Shown in pieces: positions 1 through 6,958 of a stretch of DNA of 16,189 nt. Within the stretch, counting starts at the first letter, position 1, and every line of letters begins with the position of its first letter. The notes beneath the pieces were generated by a model. The model did no database searches. It was given only the letters and a program-made list of their open reading frames with translations, and was not told the DNA's origin. This DNA is from Burkholderiales bacterium. GTDB lineage: Bacteria; Pseudomonadota; Gammaproteobacteria; Burkholderiales; JAEUOS01. The stretch spans positions 1 to 16,189 of the forward strand of contig CANGUJ010000034.1 of the NCBI GenBank assembly GCA_947456845.1, written 5' to 3'. The position numbers were made by a program, and so were the translations under genes.

Positions 1-138
1 AACAAGGCAGGCGCACCTACATTGCTGTCGCGCCGTCGCATCAACGCTGAACACCAGATCGAAATCGTTGGTGAGAAGCTGCGCGCGATGATGCCGTGGA
101 TCAAGCAGAAGGCGCTGGTCGACCGCTCGCGCAACTGA
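1..138 (+). CDS. ilvC: Ketol-acid reductoisomerase, C-terminal end (partial)
   Basis: Only the last 45 codons are inside the window; the gene enters in frame 1 and stops at TGA 136-138. The translated tail contains INAEHQIEIVGEKLR and ends MMPWIKQKALVDRSRN, which I recognise as the C-terminus of class I (short-form) ketol-acid reductoisomerase. That enzyme isomerises and reduces acetolactate or acetohydroxybutyrate with NADPH, the second common step of valine, leucine and isoleucine synthesis, in the cytoplasm. Catalytic residues lie outside the window. Its place before pssA and, further on, leuA fits the usual betaproteobacterial order of branched-chain genes. Identity is based on a short tail but the match is characteristic. 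Confidence 0.9.
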   Translation, partial: NKAGAPTLLSRRRINAEHQIEIVGEKLRAMMPWIKQKALVDRSRN

Positions 139-187
139 TTCACCGGTAACGAACACGCCGGCAAGAGCGATACATCTTGCGCATGCC

Positions 188-216
188 GCGATGCCCGCCC
201 ACGAGGCGGGCATCGC
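188..216 (+). terminator. Strong hairpin after ilvC, probable terminator
   Basis: A perfect 12-bp stem (GCGATGCCCGCC, 188-199, pairing with 205-216) closes a 5-base loop, 50 bases after the ilvC stop. Only a weak T stretch (GCATTTGG) follows, so it may act as a U-poor terminator or as an RNA-stabilising 3' end of the ilvC message. The stem is symmetric and could work on either strand, but no gene approaches from the other side. Confidence 0.5.
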
Positions 217-232
217 GCATTTGGAGTACCCC

Positions 233-259
233 TTGGCCGACTGCGGTGTGGGGCATAAT
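233..259 (+). promoter_or_regulatory. Candidate sigma-70 promoter of pssA
   Basis: TTGGCC (233-238) and CATAAT (254-259, five of six matches to the -10 consensus) are separated by 15 bases, just downstream of the hairpin after ilvC. This would give pssA its own transcript with a 5' leader of roughly 100 bases. The -35 match and spacing are suboptimal, so this is a visual candidate only. Confidence 0.3.
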
Positions 260-367
260 GCGGTGTGGATGCCGCGATCCGGCAAGGTGGCGCCCTCATC
301 AGGCAAGACGAAAGGGAGCAGTGATCGATTTCCGCATGAAAATGGTCCGCATGAAGGGGCGCCGCTG

Positions 368-1156
368 ATGCCGCTCAAGGAAACGGCGACAGACGCCGGC
401 CGGGTGCGCGGCCTGCGGCGGCGCGGGGTCTACCTTCTGCCCAATGCCTTCACGACGGCCTGCCTGTTCTGCGGCTTCTACGCCATCGTGCAGGCGATGG
501 CTGGCGACTACGAGCGCTCCTGCATCGCCATTTTCGTGGCCATGGTGATGGATTCCCTCGACGGGCGCGTCGCGCGCCTGACCCATACCCAGAGCGATTT
601 CGGCGCCGAGTACGACAGCCTCGCCGACATGGTGTCGTTCGGTGCGGCGCCGGCGCTGATCGTCTACAAATGGGGTCTGGAACCCTTCGGGCGCTGGGGC
701 TGGTTCGCCGCCTTCGTGTACTGCGCCGGCGCCGCGCTTCGGCTGGCGCGTTTCAACACCAATATCGATGTGGTTGACAAGCGCTTCTTCCAGGGCTTGC
801 CCAGCCCGGCGGCGGCGGCGCTGGTGATCGGTTTTGTCTGGTTGGCCGATGACAACAAGTTCCCTCTCGACGACTACTACCTGCGCTATGTCGGCTGGGT
901 CATCGCGCTGTATGCGGGCATTACCATGGTGTCTTCGGTGCCGTTCTACAGCTTCAAGGACATCAGCCGCACGCGGCGCGTGCCGGTGGTGGTGATCTTC
1001 CTGCTCGCCATCGCGATATTCGTCATCTCCTCCTACCCGCCGCTCACGCTGTTCACCCTGTTCGTCGTCTACGGGCTGTCAGGCTACGCGTTGTGGCTGT
1101 GGAATCTGTCGCGCGGCAAGAGGGCTGGCGACATCCTCAAGAAGCCGCCGGCCTGA
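368..1156 (+). CDS. pssA: CDP-diacylglycerol--serine O-phosphatidyltransferase
   Basis: This integral membrane enzyme transfers phosphatidate from CDP-diacylglycerol to serine, making phosphatidylserine, the precursor of phosphatidylethanolamine. The CDP-alcohol phosphatidyltransferase signature DGxxARx8Gx3Dx3D is complete in the protein (about residues 58-80, from DGRVARL to SLAD). Several hydrophobic membrane segments follow, as does the family-typical stretch AALRLARFN...KRFFQGLPSP. I chose ATG 368 (262 aa): it lies about 8 bases after AAGGGG and begins MPLKETA, close to the RRGVYLLPNAF core where family homology starts. An in-frame ATG at 191 would add 59 residues that look non-coding and contain the post-ilvC hairpin. 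The gene converges on the crotonase gene with only 34 bases between stops. psd, which would act on its product, is not next to it. Confidence 0.93.
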   Translation: MPLKETATDAGRVRGLRRRGVYLLPNAFTTACLFCGFYAIVQAMAGDYERSCIAIFVAMVMDSLDGRVARLTHTQSDFGAEYDSLADMVSFGAAPALIVYKWGLEPFGRWGWFAAFVYCAGAALRLARFNTNIDVVDKRFFQGLPSPAAAALVIGFVWLADDNKFPLDDYYLRYVGWVIALYAGITMVSSVPFYSFKDISRTRRVPVVVIFLLAIAIFVISSYPPLTLFTLFVVYGLSGYALWLWNLSRGKRAGDILKKPPA

Positions 1157-1160
1157 ACAG

Positions 1161-1180
1161 GCGCGCCCCTGGAGGTGCGC
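1161..1180 (+). terminator. Short hairpin between convergent pssA and crotonase genes
   Basis: GCGCGCC (1161-1167) pairs with GGTGCGC (1174-1180), seven pairs including one G-T, across a 6-base loop. A TTTTT run lies at 1195-1199, about 14 bases further on, inside the end of the opposing gene. It sits 4 bases after the pssA stop, so it is a plausible terminator for pssA. The distance to the T run makes it atypical. Confidence 0.4.
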
Positions 1181-1190
1181 ACGGCCGGCG

Positions 1191-1967
1191 TTACTTTTTC
1201 TCCAGAAACGCGGCCAGCGCCGCGTCGTGCTCCGGCGTGTGGTGCGCGATCGCCTGGAAGGCGGCCGACATTTCCAGCAGCGTGTCGAGGCGCACATGCT
1301 GTCCTTCGCGCAGCAGGCGCTTGGCCATGCGCAGCGCGGGGCCTGGGTTGGCAGCGATCCGCTCGGCCAGCGCCATGGCTGCCGCCATCAATTCCTCCGG
1401 CGCCACCACGCGCGACACCAGACCGCATTCGAGCGCCTCGTCGGCCCCGATGGTGTCGCCCGTGAAGGTCAGTTCCGCGGCCTTGGACATGCCCACCGTG
1501 CGCGGCAGGAGCCAGGCGCCGCCGTCACCCGGAATGATGCCCAGCTTGACGAAGCTCTCGGCGAACTTCGCCTTCGATGAGGCGATGCGTATGTCGCACA
1601 TGCAGGCCAGGTCGCAGCCGGCGCCGATCGCCGGGCCGTTGACGGCGGCGATGGTCGGCACCTCGAGGTTGTAGAGTGCCAGTGGAATACGCTGGATGCC
1701 GGCTCGGTAGCCGTCGGCGATCTCGCGTGCGGAACCGCCTGCGATGCCTTTCTTGTCGCGCATGTCCTTGACGTTGCCGCCGGCGCAGAACGCGCTGCCG
1801 GCGCCGGTCAGGACCACCGCCTTGACCGAGAGGTCGGCGCGGACGCGCTCACACGCCGCCACCACTTCGGCCCATTGCGCGGGGGTGGACAGGGCGTTGC
1901 GCTCCTCCGGCTTGTTGAGGGTAAGGGTGACGATGCCCCCGTTTTGCTCGTATCTGACGAAATCCAC
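1191..1967 (-). CDS. Crotonase-family protein (enoyl-CoA hydratase/isomerase-like)
   Basis: The 258-aa protein has the crotonase fold signatures: oxyanion-hole segments around CAGGN (residues 61-65) and AAVNGPAIGAGCDLA (108-121), then IPGDGG (145-150) and GDTIGADEALECGLV. Members act on acyl-CoA thioesters in the cytoplasm. The two catalytic glutamates of classical enoyl-CoA hydratase (rat Glu144 and Glu164) align with Asp119 and Phe139, so simple hydratase activity is doubtful and the reaction cannot be named. PaaG- or isomerase-like members are an alternative. GTG 1967 was chosen because AAGGAGAG (1973-1980) lies 5 bases upstream and the next residues DFVRYEQNGG match family N-termini; the frame runs open further upstream without homology. 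It is the last gene of a three-gene set with the Bug protein (64-base gap) and amidohydrolase, suggesting catabolism of an acid via a CoA ester. Confidence 0.85.
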   Translation of the reverse strand: MDFVRYEQNGGIVTLTLNKPEERNALSTPAQWAEVVAACERVRADLSVKAVVLTGAGSAFCAGGNVKDMRDKKGIAGGSAREIADGYRAGIQRIPLALYNLEVPTIAAVNGPAIGAGCDLACMCDIRIASSKAKFAESFVKLGIIPGDGGAWLLPRTVGMSKAAELTFTGDTIGADEALECGLVSRVVAPEELMAAAMALAERIAANPGPALRMAKRLLREGQHVRLDTLLEMSAAFQAIAHHTPEHDAALAAFLEKK

Positions 1968-1972
1968 TGCGA

Positions 1973-1980
1973 CTCTCCTT
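1973..1980 (-). promoter_or_regulatory. Ribosome binding site fixing the GTG start of the crotonase gene
   Basis: On the minus strand this reads AAGGAGAG, a near-perfect Shine-Dalgarno sequence 5 bases before GTG 1967. It decides in favour of GTG over ATG codons further upstream. Confidence 0.7.
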
Positions 1981-2031
1981 GATGAAAACGTCCCTGCGCT
2001 ACTGGCGCATCCTGCCGCGGCACCGGCCGTG

Positions 2032-2997
2032 TCACTCCGCCTTGGCGCCGGAATCCTTGATCGCCTTGGCCCAGCGGGGCATCTCGGCGCGGATGTAGGC
2101 AGCGTACTCGGCGGGCGTGCCGCCAAGCGCATCGGCGCCCTGCGCCGCCAGGCGCTGGCGCACACCCGCATCGGACAGGGCGCGATTGAGTTCGGTACCA
2201 AGGCGCGCAACGATCTCAGCCGGCGTGCCCGCCGGCACCACGACGCCCTGCCATGCGGCGGCGTCGAAGCCGGGCATGCCTGATTCGGCGAAGGTAGGCA
2301 TGTCGGGCAGCACCGAGGATCGCTTCGCGCTGGTCACGGCGATGGCGCGCAAACGCCCGTCCTTCACATAAGGCAGGGCGGTGTTGATGGTGTCAGTCAT
2401 GAATTGGGTCTGCCCGGCGGCCAGGTCCACCAGCCCCGGCGCGCTGCCCTTGTAGGCGATGTGTTGCGCGGAAAATCCCATCTGGGAGGCGAGCATGGCG
2501 CTCGCCAGGTGCGTAATGGTGCCGGTGCCGGAGGAAGAATAGTTGATCTGGCCTGGCCTGGATTTCACATAGTCGACGAATTCCTTCATGGTCTTGACCG
2601 GAATGGCAGGGTGCACCACCAGCACCATGGGGATGGCGGCGGTCAGCGTGACGGGCAGAAAGTCCTTGAGCGTGTCGTAACTGGAGCGCCCGTACAGCGC
2701 GGGATTGATGACGATGGCCGAGGTGTTGTAGAAGATCGTGTAGCCGTCATTGGGGGCCTTGGCGGCCAGCTCGGCGCCGATATTGCCGCCCGCGCCGGGC
2801 TTGTTGTCGACCAGCACCTGCTGCCCGAGCTGGTCGGCGAGCTTCGCACCGAGCACCCGGGCGACAATATCGGTCGGGCCGCCCGGCGGGAACGCGAGGA
2901 TCATGCGGATCGGCTTGGCGGGCCAGGCTTGCGCCCAGGCGCCTGAGCCGCAGGCGATGCAGGCGAGCGCGATAAGGCCGCGCAGTTGGCGAATCAT
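2032..2997 (-). CDS. Bug-family tripartite tricarboxylate transporter solute-binding protein
   Basis: This 321-aa protein has a Sec signal peptide (MIRQLRGLIALACIACGSGAWA, cleaved near residue 22-24), then the Bug/TctC hallmarks WPAKPIRMILAFPPGGPTD (25-43), NKPGAGGNIGAELAAK (65-80), YKGSAPGLVDLAAGQ and LPDMPTFAESG. It is a periplasmic binding protein, typically for carboxylates. Such proteins are hugely expanded in Alcaligenaceae and relatives and are often orphan, as here: no TctA or TctB membrane subunit is in the window. ATG 2997 is preceded by AAGGGAGA (3006-3013) at 8 bases. Position between an amidohydrolase and a crotonase suggests it captures the substrate or product of that pathway, which is inference. 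The ligand cannot be read from sequence. Confidence 0.92.
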   Translation of the reverse strand: MIRQLRGLIALACIACGSGAWAQAWPAKPIRMILAFPPGGPTDIVARVLGAKLADQLGQQVLVDNKPGAGGNIGAELAAKAPNDGYTIFYNTSAIVINPALYGRSSYDTLKDFLPVTLTAAIPMVLVVHPAIPVKTMKEFVDYVKSRPGQINYSSSGTGTITHLASAMLASQMGFSAQHIAYKGSAPGLVDLAAGQTQFMTDTINTALPYVKDGRLRAIAVTSAKRSSVLPDMPTFAESGMPGFDAAAWQGVVVPAGTPAEIVARLGTELNRALSDAGVRQRLAAQGADALGGTPAEYAAYIRAEMPRWAKAIKDSGAKAE

Positions 2998-3085
2998 GTC
3001 GAGTGTCTCCCTTGTTTTGTCGCGGCGGGCGTCGGTTGTGCCGTCGTGCGTCGCGCAGCGACCGATCGTTATTTGCCTTCCCGGA

Positions 3086-4774
3086 TCAGGCGTGGAAGCG
3101 GTCCAGCACCGCACCGGGACCCCGCGCGAGCCGGGTGTAGTCGGCGCCGTCATGCACCATCACGCCGTTGACCCATACGCCGTGTACGCCGCTGGGCTCG
3201 CGCACCATGCGGATGCCGCCACCGGGCAGATCGGCCTTGCCGACCGGGCGCGAGATGCCCACGCGGGCGGGATCGAACAACAGCATGTCGGCGGGCGCGC
3301 CCTCGACCAGCCGACCGCGTTCGGGGATGCGGAAGCAATGCGCCGGATGGCTGGTCAGGCGGCGTATGCCCTCCTCCAGGGTGAAGGTTCCGGTATTGCG
3401 CACCCAGTGCGACAGGAAGTGCAGGCCGAAGCCGGCGTCGCACATGTAGAGCAGGTGCGCACCCGCGTCCGACAGGGTGATCACGCCCGCCCGGTGCTTG
3501 AGAAGCGGTGCCACGCCGGCGTCGACATTCTGGAAGAACTGCCCGACGAAATGGGTGCCGAGGTCTTCCTTCAATGCGAGGTCGAAAAACGCGTCGACCG
3601 GGTCGGTGCCGAGCCGGCGCGCCAGGGCGGCGATGGTCAGCCCTTCGAATGCGCGGTGCTCCGGCAGGCAGGTCAGGCTGACGGTGATGCGCTCCCAGTT
3701 GCCGAGGAACAGGATGCCTGTCCTGGGGCTGGCCAGGTTGGCGCGGAATGCGGCGCGGAACGAGGCATCGGCATAGATGCGCCGCAAGCCGTCCGTGCCG
3801 GCGCCCTTGATCGCGTCGAATGCGCTGTGGGAGAGCAGCACGTAAGGGTCGTTGAGCGTGAAGTCGAAGGAGAGGGGCTGGCAACTGGTCAGCACGTACA
3901 TCTGGTGGCCGCGGTCCTGGGCGGCCGCGCAGGCGTCGTAGTAGGTCATGCTGCGCTCCGGGGCCGCCTCGTTGTACATCGTGAGCACGGTCGATATGAA
4001 CGAGGGCCGGCCGTTGGCCGCGCTGATCGATTCCATCACCTCCGGCGTGGCCCGCGTGCCGGTGGCGCTCATGAACACGCCGCGCCCGACGTCGCCCAGC
4101 ACGCCGGTGAGCGCGCGCAGTTCGTCCTCGCTGGCGATCGTCGAGGGCATGGGGCGCCCGGCGAAGCCGCTGTGATTGGGCGAGAAGGATGAGGCGAAGC
4201 CGATCGCGCCCGCATCCATCGCCTCGCGCACCAGGCGGCACATTTCGGCCAGCTCCGCGGCGCTGGGGTCGACCTTCTCGGACGCGGCCTCGCCCATGAC
4301 CGCGGTGCGGATCACGGAGTGACCGGCGAACACGGCCGTATTCAGGTAGGGGCCGACCCGGCGCAGCTGCGCCATGTATTCGGGAAAGCTCTCGAAGTCC
4401 CAGTGCACGCCCTGCAGTAGCGAATTCAGATCCATGCCCTCGACCACGGAAAGATTCTTGACCATCGTCTCGCGCAGCGGGGCCGGGCAGGGCGCGATGC
4501 CGAAGCCGCAATTGCCGATGACTGCGGTGGTCACCCCGAGGGCCGGGGACGGCGACATGGTGCGGTCCCAGGTGATCTGCGCATCGTAGTGGGTGTGCAG
4601 GTCGACGATGCCCGGCATCAGGGCGAGGCCGCCGGCGTCGACGACGCTGTGCGCAGCCTGCTTCACGTTGCCGATCGCAGCGACGCGGCCGTCGCTCACG
4701 GCGACGTCGGCGTCGACGCCGGGATTGCCGAGCCCGTCGAACACGCGGGCTCCCCGGATGATGAGGTCATGCAT
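3086..4774 (-). CDS. Amidohydrolase, N-acyl-D-amino-acid deacylase-like
   Basis: The protein (562 aa) starts MHDLIIRGARVFDGLGNPG and carries the amidohydrolase-family metal motif LHTHYDAQ (His60, His62), GNCGFG with Cys89, and SDAGAH with Asp436, plus a C-terminal composite beta segment ending VWVNGVMVHDG. These are features of the D-aminoacylase/amidohydrolase-3 group, cytoplasmic hydrolases of amide bonds. Two further metal-binding histidines of characterised D-aminoacylases seem absent: the segments expected to hold them read RGVFMSATG (231-239) and PSFISTVLT (257-265). It therefore belongs to a divergent subfamily and the substrate is unknown. ATG 4774 is preceded by AGGAAG at about 7 bases. 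It is the first gene of the minus-strand set, 88 bases before the Bug gene, and diverges from leuA. Confidence 0.85.
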   Translation of the reverse strand: MHDLIIRGARVFDGLGNPGVDADVAVSDGRVAAIGNVKQAAHSVVDAGGLALMPGIVDLHTHYDAQITWDRTMSPSPALGVTTAVIGNCGFGIAPCPAPLRETMVKNLSVVEGMDLNSLLQGVHWDFESFPEYMAQLRRVGPYLNTAVFAGHSVIRTAVMGEAASEKVDPSAAELAEMCRLVREAMDAGAIGFASSFSPNHSGFAGRPMPSTIASEDELRALTGVLGDVGRGVFMSATGTRATPEVMESISAANGRPSFISTVLTMYNEAAPERSMTYYDACAAAQDRGHQMYVLTSCQPLSFDFTLNDPYVLLSHSAFDAIKGAGTDGLRRIYADASFRAAFRANLASPRTGILFLGNWERITVSLTCLPEHRAFEGLTIAALARRLGTDPVDAFFDLALKEDLGTHFVGQFFQNVDAGVAPLLKHRAGVITLSDAGAHLLYMCDAGFGLHFLSHWVRNTGTFTLEEGIRRLTSHPAHCFRIPERGRLVEGAPADMLLFDPARVGISRPVGKADLPGGGIRMVREPSGVHGVWVNGVMVHDGADYTRLARGPGAVLDRFHA

Positions 4775-4884
4775 GGGTGTCTTCCTGTCTTCCCGAATTG
4801 GCGTCGCGTCATCCCCCGCCCCGTTCATGCCGCCCCTGCACGAGGCGGGCGAGAGGGTTTGGCCGTGGGGGCGCTGGTTCCATG

Positions 4885-4911
4885 ACTATACCGGCGAGGC
4901 GGCAAAAACAA
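4885..4911 (-). promoter_or_regulatory. Candidate promoter of the amidohydrolase-Bug-crotonase set
   Basis: On the minus strand TTGTTT (4911-4906) and TATAGT (4890-4885, five of six matches to the -10 consensus) are separated by 15 bases. Transcription would start near 4878, leaving about a 100-base leader before ATG 4774. Spacing is short, so the -35 assignment may be off by one or two bases. Confidence 0.35.
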
Positions 4912-4919
4912 CACCCGGG

Positions 4920-4948
4920 TTGCATGGAAACCCGAAACGGGATAAATT
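4920..4948 (+). promoter_or_regulatory. Candidate promoter of the leuA leader transcript
   Basis: TTGCAT (4920-4925) is followed at 17 bases by TAAATT (4943-4948); GATAAA (4941-4946) is an alternative -10 box at 15 bases. The predicted start of transcription is near 4955, immediately at the ATG of the leucine-rich leader ORF (4956). The leader could thus be translated from a leaderless or very short 5' end, which fits its lack of a good Shine-Dalgarno sequence. Visual match only. Confidence 0.35.
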
Positions 4949-4955
4949 CCAAAAC

Positions 4956-5042
4956 ATGGCTATTGTTTTCTGTCCCCTCCTCGCCATCGCATCGATCCAC
5001 AGCGGCCTCCTGCTGGGCCTGCTGCTGCGCCCCGCGCGCTAA
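4956..5042 (+). CDS. Leucine-rich leader peptide of leuA (candidate attenuator)
   Basis: ATG 4956 to TAA 5040-5042 encodes 28 residues: MAIVFCPLLAIASIHSG then LLLGLLLRPAR. Eight are leucine and three isoleucine, with six leucine codons in seven positions just before the end. It ends 128 bases before the leuA start. Size, composition and place resemble the enteric leu leader peptide, where ribosome stalling at leucine codons controls the downstream gene. A role as leucine sensor is inference. No classic GC hairpin plus T run was found after it, so control might be through translation of leuA or a Rho-type mechanism. The Shine-Dalgarno sequence is weak. Chance is possible in GC-rich DNA, where CTG is common. 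Confidence 0.55.
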   Translation: MAIVFCPLLAIASIHSGLLLGLLLRPAR

Positions 5043-5170
5043 AAACCTCCCCCCACAATTCGGTTCGTAGTAAGCGCACAAGGTGCCTGCAAGGGTATTT
5101 TGGCCGTCGCCGCGTACACGATCCGCGTCTTCCTTCCTCGCTAAACGATCGCTTCACCCAGGAGACCAGC
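5043..5170 (+). other. leuA 5' untranslated region between leader ORF and start
   Basis: The region holds a C-rich tract (5046-5055), a segment AGCGCAC (5073-5079) that can pair with GCGCGCT at the leader's end (5034-5040, six of seven), a weak G-T-rich hairpin at about 5080-5102 ending in TTTT, and the leuA Shine-Dalgarno sequence AGGAG (5160-5164). No convincing intrinsic terminator is visible. Confidence 0.4.
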
Positions 5171-6724
5171 ATGAGTGCAGACCGCTTGTTCATTTTCGAC
5201 ACCACCCTCCGCGACGGTGAGCAAAGTCCCGGCGCCTCCATGACCAAGGAAGAGAAGTTGCGCATCGCCCGCGTGCTCGAAAAGCTCAGGGTCGACGTGA
5301 TCGAAGCGGGCTTCCCGGCCTCCTCGAACGGGGATTTCGAAGCCGTCAAGGCGATCGCCGGCGTGATCAAGGATTCAACCGTCGCCGGGCTGTGCCGGGC
5401 GAACGACCGTGACATCCAGCGCGGCATCGACGCGCTCAAGGGCGCGAAATCATGGCGTATCCATACCTTCATCGCGACCTCGGCCCTGCACATGGAAAAG
5501 AAGTTGCGGCTCACGCCAGACCAGGTGTTCGAACAAGCCAGGCTCGCGGTGCGCTATGCGCGCAACCAATGCCCGGATGTCGAGTTCTCGCCCGAGGACG
5601 GCTATCGCTCCGACATGGATTTCCTGTGCCGCATCCTCGAGGCTGTCATCAACGAAGGTGCCACCACCATCAACGTACCGGATACCGTCGGCTACGCGGT
5701 GCCGGAGCTCTATGGCGAGTTTTTCAAGACCCTGCGCACGCGCATCCCCAACAGCGACAAGGCCATCTGGTCCGCGCACTGCCACAACGACCTCGGCATG
5801 GCGGTCGCGAACTCGCTGGCCGCGGTGACTATGGGCGGGGTGCGCCAGGTCGAGTGCACCATCAACGGGCTCGGCGAGCGGGCCGGCAACACCTCGCTCG
5901 AGGAAATCGTCATGGCGGTGCGCACGCGCAAGGATTTCTTCAAGCTCGACACGCGCATCGATCCTTCGCAGATCGTGCCGGCTTCGCGCCTGGTGTCGCA
6001 GATCACCGGCTTCGTGGTCCAGCCCAACAAGGCCGTGGTCGGCGCCAATGCGTTCGCGCATGCCTCCGGCATCCACCAGGACGGCGTGCTCAAGGCGCGC
6101 GATACCTACGAGATCATGCGCGCTGAAGACGTGGGCTGGAGCGCCAACAAGATCGTGCTGGGCAAGCTCTCGGGCCGCAATGCCTTCCGCCAGCGGCTCG
6201 AACAACTCGGCATCGAACTCGATTCCGAGACGCAATTGAACGAGGCCTTCGCCAAGTTCAAGGACCTGGCCGACAAGAAGGCCGACATCTTCGACGAGGA
6301 CATCCAGATGCTCTTCGCCGACCACAACGACGACCAGACCAAGGAGCACTACAAGCTCATCGCGATGAAGCAGTCGTCGGAAATGGGCGAGTCGCCGCAG
6401 GCCAGCATCACCCTCACCGAGGGCGGTGTGGAGCGCAAGGCGCAGTCGCAGGGTTCCGGCCCGGTGGACGCCACCTTCAAGGCCATCGAGACGATCGCCA
6501 GGAGCGAGGCGGAATTGGTCCTCTATTCGGTCAATGCGGTGACCCAGGGGACCGACAGCCAGGGCGAAGTCACGGTGCGCCTGGCCCGGGCGGGGCGCAT
6601 CGTCAACGGCGTGGGCGCGGACACCGACGTGATCGTCGCTTCGGCACGGGCGTATGTGTCGGCGCTCAATAAGCTGTTCGACAAGAGCGAGCGCCTGAAC
6701 CCGCAAACCAGCGGGACGGTGTGA
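5171..6724 (+). CDS. leuA: 2-isopropylmalate synthase
   Basis: The enzyme condenses acetyl-CoA with 2-ketoisovalerate, the committed step of leucine synthesis. The protein has 517 aa, normal for the family. The N-terminal catalytic TIM barrel carries DTTLRDGEQSPG (10-21), the metal-binding HCHNDLGMA (203-211) and GERAGN (235-240), followed by HASGIHQDG (297-305). The C-terminal part (about 390-510) is the LeuA regulatory domain that binds leucine for feedback inhibition, ending in the alternation of GSGPVDATFKA and RIVNGVGADTDVI. ATG 5171 is preceded by AGGAG at 6 bases. The gene stands alone after the minus-strand trio, so it depends on the promoter region at 4900-4955 and probably on the leucine-rich leader ORF. 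Confidence 0.97.
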   Translation: MSADRLFIFDTTLRDGEQSPGASMTKEEKLRIARVLEKLRVDVIEAGFPASSNGDFEAVKAIAGVIKDSTVAGLCRANDRDIQRGIDALKGAKSWRIHTFIATSALHMEKKLRLTPDQVFEQARLAVRYARNQCPDVEFSPEDGYRSDMDFLCRILEAVINEGATTINVPDTVGYAVPELYGEFFKTLRTRIPNSDKAIWSAHCHNDLGMAVANSLAAVTMGGVRQVECTINGLGERAGNTSLEEIVMAVRTRKDFFKLDTRIDPSQIVPASRLVSQITGFVVQPNKAVVGANAFAHASGIHQDGVLKARDTYEIMRAEDVGWSANKIVLGKLSGRNAFRQRLEQLGIELDSETQLNEAFAKFKDLADKKADIFDEDIQMLFADHNDDQTKEHYKLIAMKQSSEMGESPQASITLTEGGVERKAQSQGSGPVDATFKAIETIARSEAELVLYSVNAVTQGTDSQGEVTVRLARAGRIVNGVGADTDVIVASARAYVSALNKLFDKSERLNPQTSGTV

Positions 6725-6958
6725 GCAACTGCCGCGCAGCTCGCGTGCTTGACCAGGCGCATCAGAGAAGGGTGCGCCGCGCCACGGCGGCCCGGCGATG
6801 GACGATGCCTTGGTCTGATGTGGCGCCCCGGCACGTGACGATCAGGGCAGCCGCAGTCTCGGGCAGGCCCTAAGCCACCGCGCGCAGACGGTCTCGATGC
6901 CGGGGCAGCACGCGTGACCAACGCGACTGTCCCGTGCGCGGGCCTTGCCTTGCGCGGA
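6725..6958. other. Convergent spacer after leuA with a long imperfect inverted repeat
   Basis: No gene is visible in these 234 bases between convergent leuA and the first hydrolase. GGCGCATCAGA (6756-6766) pairs with TCTGATG plus CGCC (6814-6820 and 6824-6827, three-base bulge). Inside, the same left arm can alternatively pair with TGCGCC (6773-6778), and CGCCG/CGGCG forms a further small stem near 6775-6790. None is followed by a T run. This may be the 3' structure of the leuA message. Confidence 0.35.

Noticed and set aside
191..367. 59-residue N-terminal extension of PssA
   Set aside because: The added sequence starts inside the hairpin stem and shows no family similarity; ATG 368 has a ribosome binding site.
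177..368. Open frame of 63 codons overlapping the pssA start by one base (TGATG)
   Set aside because: It spans the post-ilvC hairpin and the promoter candidate and has no recognisable content; it is not the end of psd. The TGATG overlap looks accidental.
2750..4192. 480-codon plus-strand open frame opposite the Bug and amidohydrolase genes
   Set aside because: It is an antisense frame of high-GC coding DNA; the minus-strand proteins have clear family motifs and this frame has none.
5080..5102. Hairpin plus TTTT after the leucine-rich ORF as an intrinsic terminator
   Set aside because: Four of the nine pairs are G-T and the T run is interrupted by GG, so it is too weak to call an attenuator terminator.
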